Source: Roseiarcus sp963730555
GTDB taxonomy: Bacteria > Pseudomonadota > Alphaproteobacteria > Rhizobiales > Beijerinckiaceae
DNA: 64,000 nucleotides
Assembly (NCBI GenBank): GCA_963730555.1
Contig: CAVSSS010000013.1
Location: 248,001 to 312,000 of the forward strand
Direction of reading: 5' to 3'
In this document: positions 17,773 to 25,978 of the stretch, in pieces
Numbering within the stretch: the first letter of the stretch is position 1
Layout of the letters: each line of letters starts with the position of its first letter
Notes under the pieces: model-generated
The model's database searches: none
Seen by the model: only the letters and a program-made list of their open reading frames with translations
Told to the model about the DNA's origin: nothing
Program-made: the position numbers and the translations under genes

Positions 17773-19104
17773 ATGCCATATGGCCGATCCTCGATCGGAC
17801 GGCGCGCCTTATTTGGCTTCGCCGCCACGTTGGCGCTCGGCGCCGCTTCAGCACAGGCGACGCCCTACCTCGTCGTCGACGCGGACAGCGACCAGGTCCT
17901 GATGGAGAACGAAGCAACGGCTCCCTGGTATCCCGCGTCGCTCACCAAGCTCATGACGGTCTACGTCGCCTTGGATGCGGTGCGAAATGGCAAACTTACG
18001 CTCGACACGCCGCTCGTCATGTCGGCTCGTGCGGCAAGGATGCCGCCGTCAAAAATGGGGTTCCGGCCCGGCACCGAAGTGATTCTCGACAATGCGCTCA
18101 AGATGCTGATGGTGAAGTCGCCCAACGACGTGGCGGTGATGGTCGCCGAGGGCGTTTCGGGCTCGGTCGAAGCCTTCGCCGGTGACATGAACGCCGACGC
18201 GCAGCGCCTCGGCATGCATGAATCGCATTTCGTCAATCCCAACGGCTTGCACAATCCGGATCATGTGTCCTCGGCCCGCGACATGGCGATCGTCGCCCGC
18301 GCGCTTTTGCGCGAGTTTCCGGACCACGCCGATCTCTTCAGCATCGGCGCACTTCAACTCGGCAGACAGTACATACCCAATCATAACGGCCTGCTCGGTC
18401 GCTATCCCGGCGCGGACGGGATGAAGACGGGCTTCACCTGTCCGGCGGGCTTCAATGTGGTGGCGAGCGCCAACCATTCCGGACGGCGGTTGATCGTGGT
18501 CGTGCTCGGCGCGCCGACGGCAAAGACGCGCAACCAGGAAGCCGCGGACCTGTTTGACCGTGGTTTCGCCATGGGCGGCGGGAGCGGCTCGTTGGAATCG
18601 CTGCCGTCTGGCTCAGGAAGCGCACCCAATATGCGCGCGGACGTATGCCTTCATCGCAACGCGGCTCTCATCGCCGCCGCCGAGGAGCGCGGCATTCCTG
18701 ACCAGGCTCAGGCAGCAGCGGGATCAGTGGGACCCGCTGGAATGCTCCCTACCCCCTTGGCAGCGCTCTTCGCGCCGGTCGCCCACACTGTGCTTCCGGA
18801 TGGGAGGGTCCGCTTCGATCCGGTGCGGGTCTACATCGGTCCCGCGCCAGGCTGGAAGGGGCCGGCGCTGGGCGCGCGCCCGACGACAACCGAAACTGCA
18901 GTCGCGCCAGGCGGCGCCAAGACCATTTCCGCTGAAAACGCGTCCACGGTCGCGACCACGTCCGAGGGAGACGCAAGCGCACCTGTCCAAGCTTCATCCA
19001 AATCCAAGCTCAAGCTTGCCCGGCATCTCGAAAAAAGGATGGCGCACAAGCCGGTCAAGAGTGCGACCGAAAAATTGGAGAATAAGAATGCATCTACCGA
19101 TTAA
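17773..19104 (+). CDS. D-alanyl-D-alanine carboxypeptidase (penicillin-binding, DacF-like)
   Basis: After an N-terminal export signal with an Arg pair (SIGRRALFGFAATLALGAAS), residues about 30-270 form a serine D,D-carboxypeptidase. The nucleophile motif is SLTK (about 56-59), the SxN motif is SPN (about 117-119) and the KTG motif is in GMKTGFTCPAGF (about 219-230). It trims the terminal D-Ala from peptidoglycan stem peptides in the periplasm. The 170-residue C-terminal extension is Ala/Ser/Thr-rich and ends in a Lys-rich stretch (SKSKLKLARHLEKRMAHK), which is unlike the membrane anchor of classical DacA and may bind the wall or envelope. It is a stand-alone gene. Confidence 0.9.
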   Translation: MPYGRSSIGRRALFGFAATLALGAASAQATPYLVVDADSDQVLMENEATAPWYPASLTKLMTVYVALDAVRNGKLTLDTPLVMSARAARMPPSKMGFRPGTEVILDNALKMLMVKSPNDVAVMVAEGVSGSVEAFAGDMNADAQRLGMHESHFVNPNGLHNPDHVSSARDMAIVARALLREFPDHADLFSIGALQLGRQYIPNHNGLLGRYPGADGMKTGFTCPAGFNVVASANHSGRRLIVVVLGAPTAKTRNQEAADLFDRGFAMGGGSGSLESLPSGSGSAPNMRADVCLHRNAALIAAAEERGIPDQAQAAAGSVGPAGMLPTPLAALFAPVAHTVLPDGRVRFDPVRVYIGPAPGWKGPALGARPTTTETAVAPGGAKTISAENASTVATTSEGDASAPVQASSKSKLKLARHLEKRMAHKPVKSATEKLENKNASTD

Positions 19105-19277
19105 ATCTGAGATCGCGAAGCTTTTGATTAAAGCTTTCAAATATTTGTGATCATACTTATTTGTTTGGACCATCAATTGGTCGATGCAGCTAAAGAATTT
19201 TTTTGCTGTATGCCTTAGTTTGGCCGGCTTGTCGTCAAGCGCATGCCGCAACGGGGGGACATATTTACCCTGTGCCC

Positions 19278-19405
19278 CGTGGAATCGGTTCGCGGTTAGC
19301 TCGGTTTTCTTGCCCCCCAGCCCCCGAGCGCCAAGACGGGCCGAGTTCATTCCACGAAGGCTAGCGGATCGGCGGGCCCCCTCCTAGCCGATCCGCTCTT
19401 TTTTT
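19278..19405 (+). ncRNA. candidate structured small RNA
   Basis: Three nested complementary pairs stack into one rod: CGTGGAAT (19278-19285) with ATTCCACG (19349-19356), CTCGG (19300-19304) with CCGAG (19341-19345), and CTTG (19309-19312) with CAAG (19332-19335). The rod is followed seven bases later by a perfect intrinsic terminator. No frame codes for a protein. I could not match it to 6S, SRP or RNase P RNA by their hallmark sequences. It may be an independent sRNA or the folded 3' region of the carboxypeptidase transcript. Confidence 0.45.
19363..19405 (+). terminator. intrinsic terminator
   Basis: A perfect 11-bp stem (AGCGGATCGGC 19363-19373, GCCGATCCGCT 19387-19397) with a 13-base loop is followed almost directly by seven T residues. 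It ends plus-strand transcription coming from the carboxypeptidase gene or the candidate RNA. Confidence 0.9.
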
Positions 19406-19562
19406 GTCTGCACCGCAAATTTGCGGATCCCATGGGGAACTTACCTTACCGTTGGTCCTTCTTGGCGACCGCGAGCCAACGGATGGCCGAGTACATTTTA
19501 AGCGATTTCAATGGTTTGCGGCGCCATTCCAAACGTAGCAATCCAGTCAACCGAATCCCGCA

Positions 19563-20546
19563 TCATCGCTCAAAGGTGATGGCCTTATAGCCCCATCGCT
19601 TCAATAAGTGATGCGCAATCGCCATTGGGGTCGGGGCCGTCAGACCGTCCGGGTGACGGCGCTCGATGAGCGCGATCGTCTCGTCGCGGCTGAACCAGCG
19701 GGCGTCCTCCAACTCGACGCGATCGATCTCAAGGCTGCGGCTTTCCGCTTCAGCAAAGCAGCCGATCATCAACGAGGCGGGGAAAGGCCATGGCTGGGAT
19801 GCAAAGTACTGGACCGCCCGACAGACGACAGCGGCCTCTTCGCGGATTTCGCGTCTGACAGCAGCCTCGATGGTTTCCCCAGGCTCAACGAAACCGGCCA
19901 GCGCAGAGTACATGCCCTTTGGGAATCTGGGCTGGCGACCGAGCAGGCATGCATCGCCATCGACCGCAAGCATGATGACGACCGGATCGGTGCGCGGGAA
20001 GTGGATCGCTTTGCATACGGGGCAATCCCGTCTCCAGCCCGCCACTGCGACCTCAGTCGGCGCGCCGCAATTCGAGCAGAAGCGGTGGCGTGCGTGCCAG
20101 TGCGTCAACGCCTTGGCCGCCGCCAGCATCGCCGTCTGATCTTGCGGCACGAGGCCGCCGATCGCGATCGAGCGCAGGTCGACGAGCTTCAGGTCTTCGC
20201 GCCCCGGAACTACCAAAATCCGCCGATCGAGAAAGCCGTCGCTGGTGTCCGAGCGCTGTTCGACAGCCTCATCAGCCAATAGGGCGATGAAGATTGGCGC
20301 GCCATTGGGCGCAAGGCCCAACAGCGCTTCGACTTGCGCCCCGCCAAGCGCCTCGATTTGGCCTATCGGCAAGAGCGGATCGAGCCCCTTCTCCGCATTG
20401 CGCAATATCGGCATGTCGCGAGCGATCAGGAGAGCACGCGCATCCTCACGTGCCCGCAAGCGAGCAACCTCAACAGGGTCCTCGCGGCGATAGGATCCGC
20501 GATCAAACCAATCGACGACATAGCCCAGGCCTTCAAGAGTCGCCAA
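19563..20546 (-). CDS. nudC: NAD+ diphosphatase (NADH pyrophosphatase, NudC)
   Basis: The 327-residue protein has an N-terminal NudC domain, a zinc ribbon (FCSNCG and DCPVC, about 154-176), a Nudix box (GFVEPGETIEAAVRREIREE, about 216-235) and the NudC hallmark SQPWPFPASLM. Enzymes of this type hydrolyse NAD(H), and in some bacteria remove NAD caps from RNA. The start is a TTG seven bases after AAGGAG; no ATG or GTG fits the conserved N-terminus better. It ends close to a gap with a candidate RNA and starts about 80 bases after the LprI-like gene. Confidence 0.93.
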   Translation of the reverse strand: MATLEGLGYVVDWFDRGSYRREDPVEVARLRAREDARALLIARDMPILRNAEKGLDPLLPIGQIEALGGAQVEALLGLAPNGAPIFIALLADEAVEQRSDTSDGFLDRRILVVPGREDLKLVDLRSIAIGGLVPQDQTAMLAAAKALTHWHARHRFCSNCGAPTEVAVAGWRRDCPVCKAIHFPRTDPVVIMLAVDGDACLLGRQPRFPKGMYSALAGFVEPGETIEAAVRREIREEAAVVCRAVQYFASQPWPFPASLMIGCFAEAESRSLEIDRVELEDARWFSRDETIALIERRHPDGLTAPTPMAIAHHLLKRWGYKAITFER

Positions 20547-20624
20547 AGCTGATCTCCTTCAGCGGCGCTAAGCCGGAATTCGCGTGGATGGAAGCCCAAT
20601 TTGAGGCGGGGTAATGAGCGCCGC

Positions 20625-21062
20625 TCAAGGATAGCGCGCCTTGAGGCTGGATACGCGCTCGGCGTCGTAGTCGATGATGCAACGCAGTCGCGGATCGCCG
20701 CCCTTGGCGTCCATGCCCGATTCAAATGGCGCGACGTCCTGGCATTCCGAATCGCGCCAAGCAACCCATTGCGCCTGGGCGTCATTGAGCGAGCGGCGCC
20801 AGCGGGCCTTCTGCGAGGACAGCAGGCCTGGGCGAGCGTCGATCGATTTGATCGCCGCGTCGACGACTGTAGCCAATTCACGGTCCGCCTTGTCAGCGCC
20901 GGTTCTCAGGCACTCGGCAAGCTCTCGGGCGCCGATTTTAGCGGGGTCACAGGCCACTTGCGACGGGCTCGCAGCCTCCGCTCGCGCTAATGTACACAGG
21001 GCGATCGCGGCTGCGGCAAGGACAAGGGGTCGCATGATCACCTTGATCATCTTGAAGGACAT
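20625..21062 (-). CDS. LprI-like (DUF1311) secreted protein
   Basis: About 145 residues begin with a signal peptide (MRPLVLAAAAIALCTLARA or, from an upstream ATG, ten residues more). The mature domain has four conserved Cys and the DUF1311 pattern: ELAECLRTGADKADRELATV, then AQAQWVAWRDSECQ and LRCIIDYDAERVSSLKARYP. This is the lysozyme-inhibitor LprI-type domain, found in periplasmic proteins that may guard against lysozyme, though most are uncharacterised. The start is uncertain between 21062 and 21035. It follows the aminotransferase gene on the same strand by about ten bases, so co-transcription is likely. Confidence 0.8.
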   Translation of the reverse strand: MSFKMIKVIMRPLVLAAAAIALCTLARAEAASPSQVACDPAKIGARELAECLRTGADKADRELATVVDAAIKSIDARPGLLSSQKARWRRSLNDAQAQWVAWRDSECQDVAPFESGMDAKGGDPRLRCIIDYDAERVSSLKARYP

Positions 21063-21073
21063 GAAAGAGCGCG

Positions 21074-22267
21074 TCACAAGCCCGCCGCCGCGCGTGCGGG
21101 GCGGCTCAGATAATCCCCGATGCGCTCGAGCGCGCGCTCGATATTTTCTAAGGAGTTGGCGTAGGAGAGCCGCAAGTACCCCTCCCCATAGACGCCAAAG
21201 TCCGGACCGCCGATCGTGGCCACGCCCGCATCCTGCAAGAGCGCCGAAGCGAGGAGTTTCGCCTTCCATCCGGTCCGCGAAACATTGGGAAAAGCGTAGA
21301 ATGCGCCCTTCGGCGTCACGGCGCTCACGCCCGGCAAGCGATTGAGGCTCGATGTCACCGCCTTGCGCCGCCGATCGAACTCCGTTCGCATCGCCGCGAC
21401 CGAATCCTGCGGTCCCTTCAGCGCGGCGATACCGGCGAACTGCGCCGACGCATTGACGCAGGAATAAGAGTTGACAGCAAGCTTGCGCGCGACGTCACGC
21501 CAAGCCTTAGGCCAGACGGAATAGCCGAGCCGCCACCCGGTCATCGCGTAGGTCTTCGACCAGCCGTCGAGCAAAATGAGGCGGTCGCGGATCTCCGGAT
21601 AGGCGAGCAGTGTCTGGTGCGCGAGGCCGTCATAAGTGAGCTGGCCGTAAATCTCGTCCGACAGGATCGCTGCTTTCGGAAAGCGCGCGAGCCCGGCGAC
21701 AAGCTTGTCGATTTCATGCTTAGGCGTGACGCCGCCGGTCGGATTGGCGGGAGAATTGAGAATGACGAGGCGCGTCTCGGGGGTGATCAGCTTAAGCCCC
21801 TCCTGGGCCGAGAAGGCGAAGCCGTTTTCTTCCCGGATCGGCATGGGAATCGGCCGCGCGCCGCTGAACTCGATCATCGAGCGATAGATCGGAAAGCCCG
21901 GGTCGGGATAGACGATGTCGGCGCCCTTTTCGCCGAACATCATGATCGCCATGAACATCGTCACTTTGCCGCCGGGGACGATCATGATGAGATCGGGGGA
22001 CACGTCCGCCCCAAGCCGGCGATGCAGATCCTCCGCCACCGCCTCGCGCAACGGCGCAATCCCCGTCGCGTCGGTATAGCCGTGCTCACCGTCGCGCAAC
22101 GCTTTGACCGCGGCCTCGACGATATGCGGGGGCGTTTTGAAATCGGGCTGGCCGATGCCCAGATTGATGATGTCGCGCCCCTGCCGCTGCAGCTCAGCCG
22201 CCCTCGCCAGCACGGCGAAGGCGTTCTCCTCGCCAATGCGCTCGAAGGCGGGCTGGATGGCGGTCAC
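21074..22267 (-). CDS. class I/II pyridoxal-phosphate aminotransferase
   Basis: The protein is a fold-type I aminotransferase of the AspC/AlaT-like group: INLGIGQPDFKTPPHIVEA, the NSPANPTGGV loop, DEIYGQLTYDG, and the PLP lysine in DGWSKTYAMTGWRLGY. The C-terminal RLSYANSLENI carries the substrate carboxylate Arg. The GTG at 22267 gives the family's usual N-terminus (TAIQPAFERIGEENAF, 397 residues); a TTG 54 bases upstream would add an unconserved extension. The exact amino-acid substrate cannot be read from sequence. It probably shares a transcript with the LprI-like gene. Confidence 0.9.
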   Translation of the reverse strand: MTAIQPAFERIGEENAFAVLARAAELQRQGRDIINLGIGQPDFKTPPHIVEAAVKALRDGEHGYTDATGIAPLREAVAEDLHRRLGADVSPDLIMIVPGGKVTMFMAIMMFGEKGADIVYPDPGFPIYRSMIEFSGARPIPMPIREENGFAFSAQEGLKLITPETRLVILNSPANPTGGVTPKHEIDKLVAGLARFPKAAILSDEIYGQLTYDGLAHQTLLAYPEIRDRLILLDGWSKTYAMTGWRLGYSVWPKAWRDVARKLAVNSYSCVNASAQFAGIAALKGPQDSVAAMRTEFDRRRKAVTSSLNRLPGVSAVTPKGAFYAFPNVSRTGWKAKLLASALLQDAGVATIGGPDFGVYGEGYLRLSYANSLENIERALERIGDYLSRPARAAAGL

Positions 22268-22416
22268 TGGGCGTGTCTCCGGTTGGGCGCTCCTTTTGGC
22301 AAAGGCGGACGTGGGGGGCAAGGGCTGCGCTGGACCTTCTCCCTTCAGGCTAAAGCCGCGCCTTGAATTCCTCCAGGCTGAATCCGGCCTGTTTGATGAT
22401 GGAGCGAAGTGCGCCC

Positions 22417-22552
22417 GGGCTTGAGGACGCGGCTTGAATGGACTGGCGCGGTGACGGTTCGCGTCCTCAACCCGAACATTCGATTTCGCGCGCCTGAGCC
22501 GATGGCCGCGCGAAAACGCAGCGTACGACGCAAGCGAATAGAGCGCTGCGTT
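22417..22552. repeat. two inverted repeats between htpG and the aminotransferase
   Basis: TTGAGGACGCG (22421-22431) is perfectly inverted at 22460-22470, with CGGG/CCCG extending the arms. AACGCAGCG (22515-22523) is inverted at 22544-22552. Both lie downstream of the htpG stop and upstream of the aminotransferase start. They could be terminator hairpins for htpG, though no T run follows, or an operator. Confidence 0.45.
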
Positions 22553-22579
22553 CGCGTGAGCAAGCGCAGCGGCTAGTCC

Positions 22580-24484
22580 TTACCCCAGCGCCTTTTCCAT
22601 CACGCGCCTCAAGCGCGCGCCAAAGGCCGACGGGTCCTCGACGCTCGCGCCTTCCATCAGCCGCGCCTCATCGAGAACCAGCCACGCCGCGTCCTCGATC
22701 AGCGGCTTCATCTTGCCCTCCTTAAATCGCCCCGCAAGTGCGAGGGTCAGCGGATGCGTGGGATTGACCTCGAGAATGGGCTTGGCCCGCCCCGCGATCC
22801 TCCCGTGCATGGCGAGCATTTTCTCGAGCTGCCGGTCGGGACCAAAGTCGGCCGCGATCAGGCAGGCAACGCTGTCGGTGAGGCGATCCGACGCACGAAC
22901 CTCTGCGACCTCGTCCCCCAGCGTCTGCTTAAAGAACGCGAACAGCGCCGCCACTTCGCCGCTCGCCTCGGCCGGGGCGTTTGCGCCCTCGACGAGCGCG
23001 ATCGACTTGATGTCGGCTGCGCCCTGGCTCACCGATTTGAATGGCTTGCCGTCGAAGCCCGCCGCCGTCGACACCCAGAAGGCGTCGACCGGGTCTGAAA
23101 GCAGCAGCACTTCGACCCGTCGCGCTTTGAATCCTTCGAGCTGAGGGCTCGTCGCCAGGCGCTTGGCGTCGTCGCCGGTGAGATAGTAGATCGCCGTCTG
23201 GTTCTCGCGGAGCGAGGCGACATATTGCGCCAGAGTCCGGTCGCCCGCCGGATTTGTAGTGGTTGTGAAGCGCGCGATCTTGAACAGGCCGTCGCGTCGT
23301 TCCGGGTCCTCGTACAGGCCTTCCTTGATGACCGAGCCGAAATGCTCCCAGACCTTGGCGAACTTCTCCGGCTCGGCTTCGGCGAGCTTGCCGAGTTCCT
23401 GCACGACGCGGTTGGTCACGCCCTTGCGGATCGCCGAGAACACGTCGCTCTTCTGGATCAATTCGCGCGAGACGTTGAGTGGCAGATCGGCGCTGTCGAC
23501 CACGAGGCGGACGAAACGCAGCCAGCCGGGAAGGAGGTCGGCGTCCTCAGTGATCAGCACGCGGCGCACATAAAGTTTGTTGCGGCCCTTTCGCGCCGGA
23601 TCGAAGAGGTCGAACGGACGGGAGCCAGGAATGAAGGCGAGCACCGTATATTCGTGCCGGCCCTCGGCGCGCCAATGCAGGGTGAGCGCGGGCTCGTCGA
23701 ACTGGCCGGAAAGGCCGCGATAGAATTCCGTGTGCTCCTCCGGCGTCACCTCGGATTTGGGCTTAGCCCAGATCGCTGCGCCATCGGCGATGCGGCGCTT
23801 TTCAGCGCCGAGCTTCTCAATGAGGTCGATCGGCACCGCGACCGCGCCGGAATGGTCGCGCACGATGCGCTCAAGCGTCCGCGGCTGGAGGAATTCCTGT
23901 GAGGCGTCGTTGAGGTGAAGCGTGACGCTCGTCCCACGCTTCGGCGCGTTTTCAAGCGGAAGCGGCGCGATGGTGAAAGAGCCCCTGCCGTCTGACGACC
24001 AGCGCCAGGCTTCGTTCGTTCCGGCGCGGCGCGTGTCGACGACGACTTCGTCGGCGACCATGAACGATGAGTAGAAGCCGATGCCGAACTGCCCGATGAG
24101 GGCGGAGGCTTCCTTGCTCACGTCCTCGGCCGCGAGTTTGTCCAGGAACGCCTTCGTGCCTGAACGGGCGATTGTGCCGAGTCCCTGGGTGAGGTCTTCC
24201 CGGGTCATGCCGACGCCGTTGTCCGAGAAGGTCAGCGTCTTGGCGTCGGGGTTGATCGTGATCTCGATCGCGAACGGCGCGCCGTCCTCGATCAATTCAG
24301 GCTTGGCGATCGATTCGTAGCGCAGCTTCTCGGAGGCGTCGGCCGCGTTGGAGACGAGTTCGCGGACGAAAATCTCCCGGTCGGAATAGACCGAGTGGAC
24401 CATCAGATGCAGCAGGCGCGAAACGTCGGCCTCGAAGCTCTGGGTCGCGGCTTCGCTGGTCGGGGTCTGGGCGTCGGCGGTCAA
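22580..24484 (-). CDS. htpG: molecular chaperone HtpG (Hsp90)
   Basis: The GHKL ATPase domain shows ELVSNAADASEKLRY (ATP/Mg Asn), FSDNGVGMTREDL and LIGQFGIGFYSSFMVAD. The middle domain contains LYVRRVLITEDADLLPGWLR and NVSRELIQKSDVFSAIRKGV, and a normal C-terminal dimerisation domain ends in LRRVMEKALG. HtpG is a cytosolic ATP-dependent chaperone. I place the start at a TTG at 24484 (LTADAQTPTSEAAT), which has GAGAGGAT upstream and gives 634 residues, the family's usual size; the frame stays open for another 84 codons, but that sequence is unconserved. The following gap holds the second dispersed element. Confidence 0.95.
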   Translation of the reverse strand: MTADAQTPTSEAATQSFEADVSRLLHLMVHSVYSDREIFVRELVSNAADASEKLRYESIAKPELIEDGAPFAIEITINPDAKTLTFSDNGVGMTREDLTQGLGTIARSGTKAFLDKLAAEDVSKEASALIGQFGIGFYSSFMVADEVVVDTRRAGTNEAWRWSSDGRGSFTIAPLPLENAPKRGTSVTLHLNDASQEFLQPRTLERIVRDHSGAVAVPIDLIEKLGAEKRRIADGAAIWAKPKSEVTPEEHTEFYRGLSGQFDEPALTLHWRAEGRHEYTVLAFIPGSRPFDLFDPARKGRNKLYVRRVLITEDADLLPGWLRFVRLVVDSADLPLNVSRELIQKSDVFSAIRKGVTNRVVQELGKLAEAEPEKFAKVWEHFGSVIKEGLYEDPERRDGLFKIARFTTTTNPAGDRTLAQYVASLRENQTAIYYLTGDDAKRLATSPQLEGFKARRVEVLLLSDPVDAFWVSTAAGFDGKPFKSVSQGAADIKSIALVEGANAPAEASGEVAALFAFFKQTLGDEVAEVRASDRLTDSVACLIAADFGPDRQLEKMLAMHGRIAGRAKPILEVNPTHPLTLALAGRFKEGKMKPLIEDAAWLVLDEARLMEGASVEDPSAFGARLRRVMEKALG

Positions 24485-24663
24485 GGGTCGATCCTCTCTA
24501 GAATGTTGAAATCTGAAATGCCGGCCGAGACGGCGCGGCGAACCGCATATCGGGGCGAGGCGCGATCGATGCAAGCCGCATTTCAGCCGCAAGTCGCAAG
24601 TAGCGCGACGTGCGGGCGCCATCGCCAGCCGAGCGCGGCGGCCACAGCCTCCGGTCGAGCTTT

Positions 24664-24935
24664 GCGCAAGCAAAAGCAAGAAAGTGCAAGAAAGTGCAAG
24701 AAAATGCAAGGAAAATAGCTTGCATTTGCCTTGCATTTATTTTTTGGAATCTAGACTTTTCAAAGGGTTATGAGCAAAAAAATAAAAAAATCTGGATTCA
24801 CCTCAACTCGCGTCTCGGGTTGTCCGTCGAGCCGCTTCAACGGCATTTTCCCTTCTCCAGGCTCCTCGCCACCGAGCCGCTGGCCCACTCCTGTCAGTGG
24901 AATGACTTATAGCACCGATTTCTGTTTTAGCCAAC
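24664..24935 (+). repeat. dispersed intergenic element, copy 2 (iterated AAATGCAAG arms)
   Basis: The element starts with direct units GCAAGAAAGT/GCAAGAAAAT, a GGAAAATAGC centre and inverted units CTTGCATTTGCCTTGCATTT. Then come GACTTTTCAAAGGGTTATG, AAAAAAATAAAAAAAT, CGTCTCGGGTTGT and the terminal ATAGCACCGATTTCTGTTTT. These blocks match copy 1 (5217-5452) in order and spacing, while the arm unit differs by the G/C base in AAATSCAAG. A frame from the shared ATG (24770-24973, MSKKIKKSG…) is probably not a gene. The rest of the 24485-24999 gap should include the htpG promoter. Confidence 0.65.
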
Positions 24936-24999
24936 CAAATAGCGCAAATTTCGGACAGCCCGAGCCTTGGTGAAGTTCACGCGACAGTTCGGCGCCGCG

Positions 25000-25731
25000 T
25001 CACGCCATCATCTGGCGAACCCGCTGGTCATAGTCGTCCGCAAGCGCCCGAAGCGCAGCCGCGCCGTCTCCGGAATACGAGGGCCCATGCATGAGGGCGA
25101 GCGTGCGTGGGGCGAGGTCCCCCAGGCGGCGGATCGTGGCGCCCATACCGGGATTGAGGCTCGACGCGCGAAAAAGGTCCTCGGCGGCGATCGCTGGCCC
25201 GACAATGTCCCCTGACGTCATCGAAGGACCGTCGCCGAGCTGGGTAAAGAGGTCGCCGCAGAGCAGCGCGCCTGTGCTCTCCTCGAACAGCACGCCGGCG
25301 TCCCATCCGTGCGGGATATGCGGCGTGTCGATATAGCGGACGCGCTTGCCCCGGCCGAGGTCGACGATTTCTCCATCGGTCAGAACGCGCGGGCCCCGAT
25401 CGGCCATGTCCTTGAGGGAGACGAGCGCGCCCGTCTGGCCGTGCATGACCTCAGAATGCGGGGCGGCGGCGAGCCACTCGTTCATCGAGCCGCACTCGTC
25501 CGCCTCGTAATGGCCAAAGCAGATCCAGCGCAATTTCTCCGCCGGCAGAACTGTCTCGACCGCCGCGCGAACCACCGGAAACATGCGCCTGAACCCCGTG
25601 TGAAAGAGCAGGGGCTCGTCGCCGAGGACAAGGAAGTGGTTGAAGGTGAGCCCCGCGGGCGGCGCGATGTCCGGCACATAGGCCGAGATGCGATAAACGC
25701 CATCGGCGATCTCGTTGACCTTGGCTTCCAT
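25000..25731 (-). CDS. metallo-beta-lactamase-fold protein with diiron-type ligands (ODP-like)
   Basis: The 243-residue protein is a stand-alone MBL-fold domain. The metal motif GHYEADECGSMNEW is of the HxExD type used by the diiron site of flavodiiron and oxygen-binding ODP proteins, with HGQTGALVSL, CGDLFTQLGDGPS and MHGPSYSGDG supplying further ligands. It could therefore be a diiron O2/NO sensor or reductase-like protein, rather than a zinc hydrolase, but no flavodoxin domain is attached. GGGAGG lies six bases before the ATG of MEAKVNEIAD, which decides the start over a site 45 bases upstream. It is divergent from the alpha/beta hydrolase gene. Confidence 0.85.
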   Translation of the reverse strand: MEAKVNEIADGVYRISAYVPDIAPPAGLTFNHFLVLGDEPLLFHTGFRRMFPVVRAAVETVLPAEKLRWICFGHYEADECGSMNEWLAAAPHSEVMHGQTGALVSLKDMADRGPRVLTDGEIVDLGRGKRVRYIDTPHIPHGWDAGVLFEESTGALLCGDLFTQLGDGPSMTSGDIVGPAIAAEDLFRASSLNPGMGATIRRLGDLAPRTLALMHGPSYSGDGAAALRALADDYDQRVRQMMA

Positions 25732-25978
25732 CTCATCCTCCCTTTGCCCCCGATCCTTCGGGCCATCCTCGCGCATCCTCTACGCGATTTTCGTCGGGCG
25801 CGCTTCTGGAGCGTCTTAAAACGACTCGGCGGCTGATCCGTCGCGCAGTCCGTTCTATCGGTTCGCACACGACGGCTGAGCGCGCGGCCAACATTTTGCC
25901 CGTTCGAAGCCGCGCCTCAAGCAGTCCGATCGAGCGCGTGACAGATTGGACTCTCGCGGGCGATAGTCCCCCGACACT

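Larger units (their letters stand above)
19105..19562. other. 458-base gap with a candidate small RNA
   Basis: The left 150 bases are AT-rich (GATTAAAGCTTTCAAATATT, then TTGGACCATCAATTGG) and could hold a promoter. From about 19240 the DNA becomes GC-rich with nested inverted repeats that end in a strong terminator. The right part, next to the end of nudC, shows nothing recognisable. Confidence 0.5.

Noticed and set aside
19240..19405. Assignment of the folded region as 6S, SRP or tmRNA
   Set aside because: The hallmark sequences of SRP RNA, RNase P and tmRNA are absent and a 6S-like central bubble could not be shown by eye, so it is left as an unnamed candidate.
24770..24973. A small protein gene starting MSKKIKKSG
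   Set aside because: It falls inside the dispersed element; apart from the A-rich start and a short end motif it does not match the copy 1 peptide, so it is kept as part of the element.
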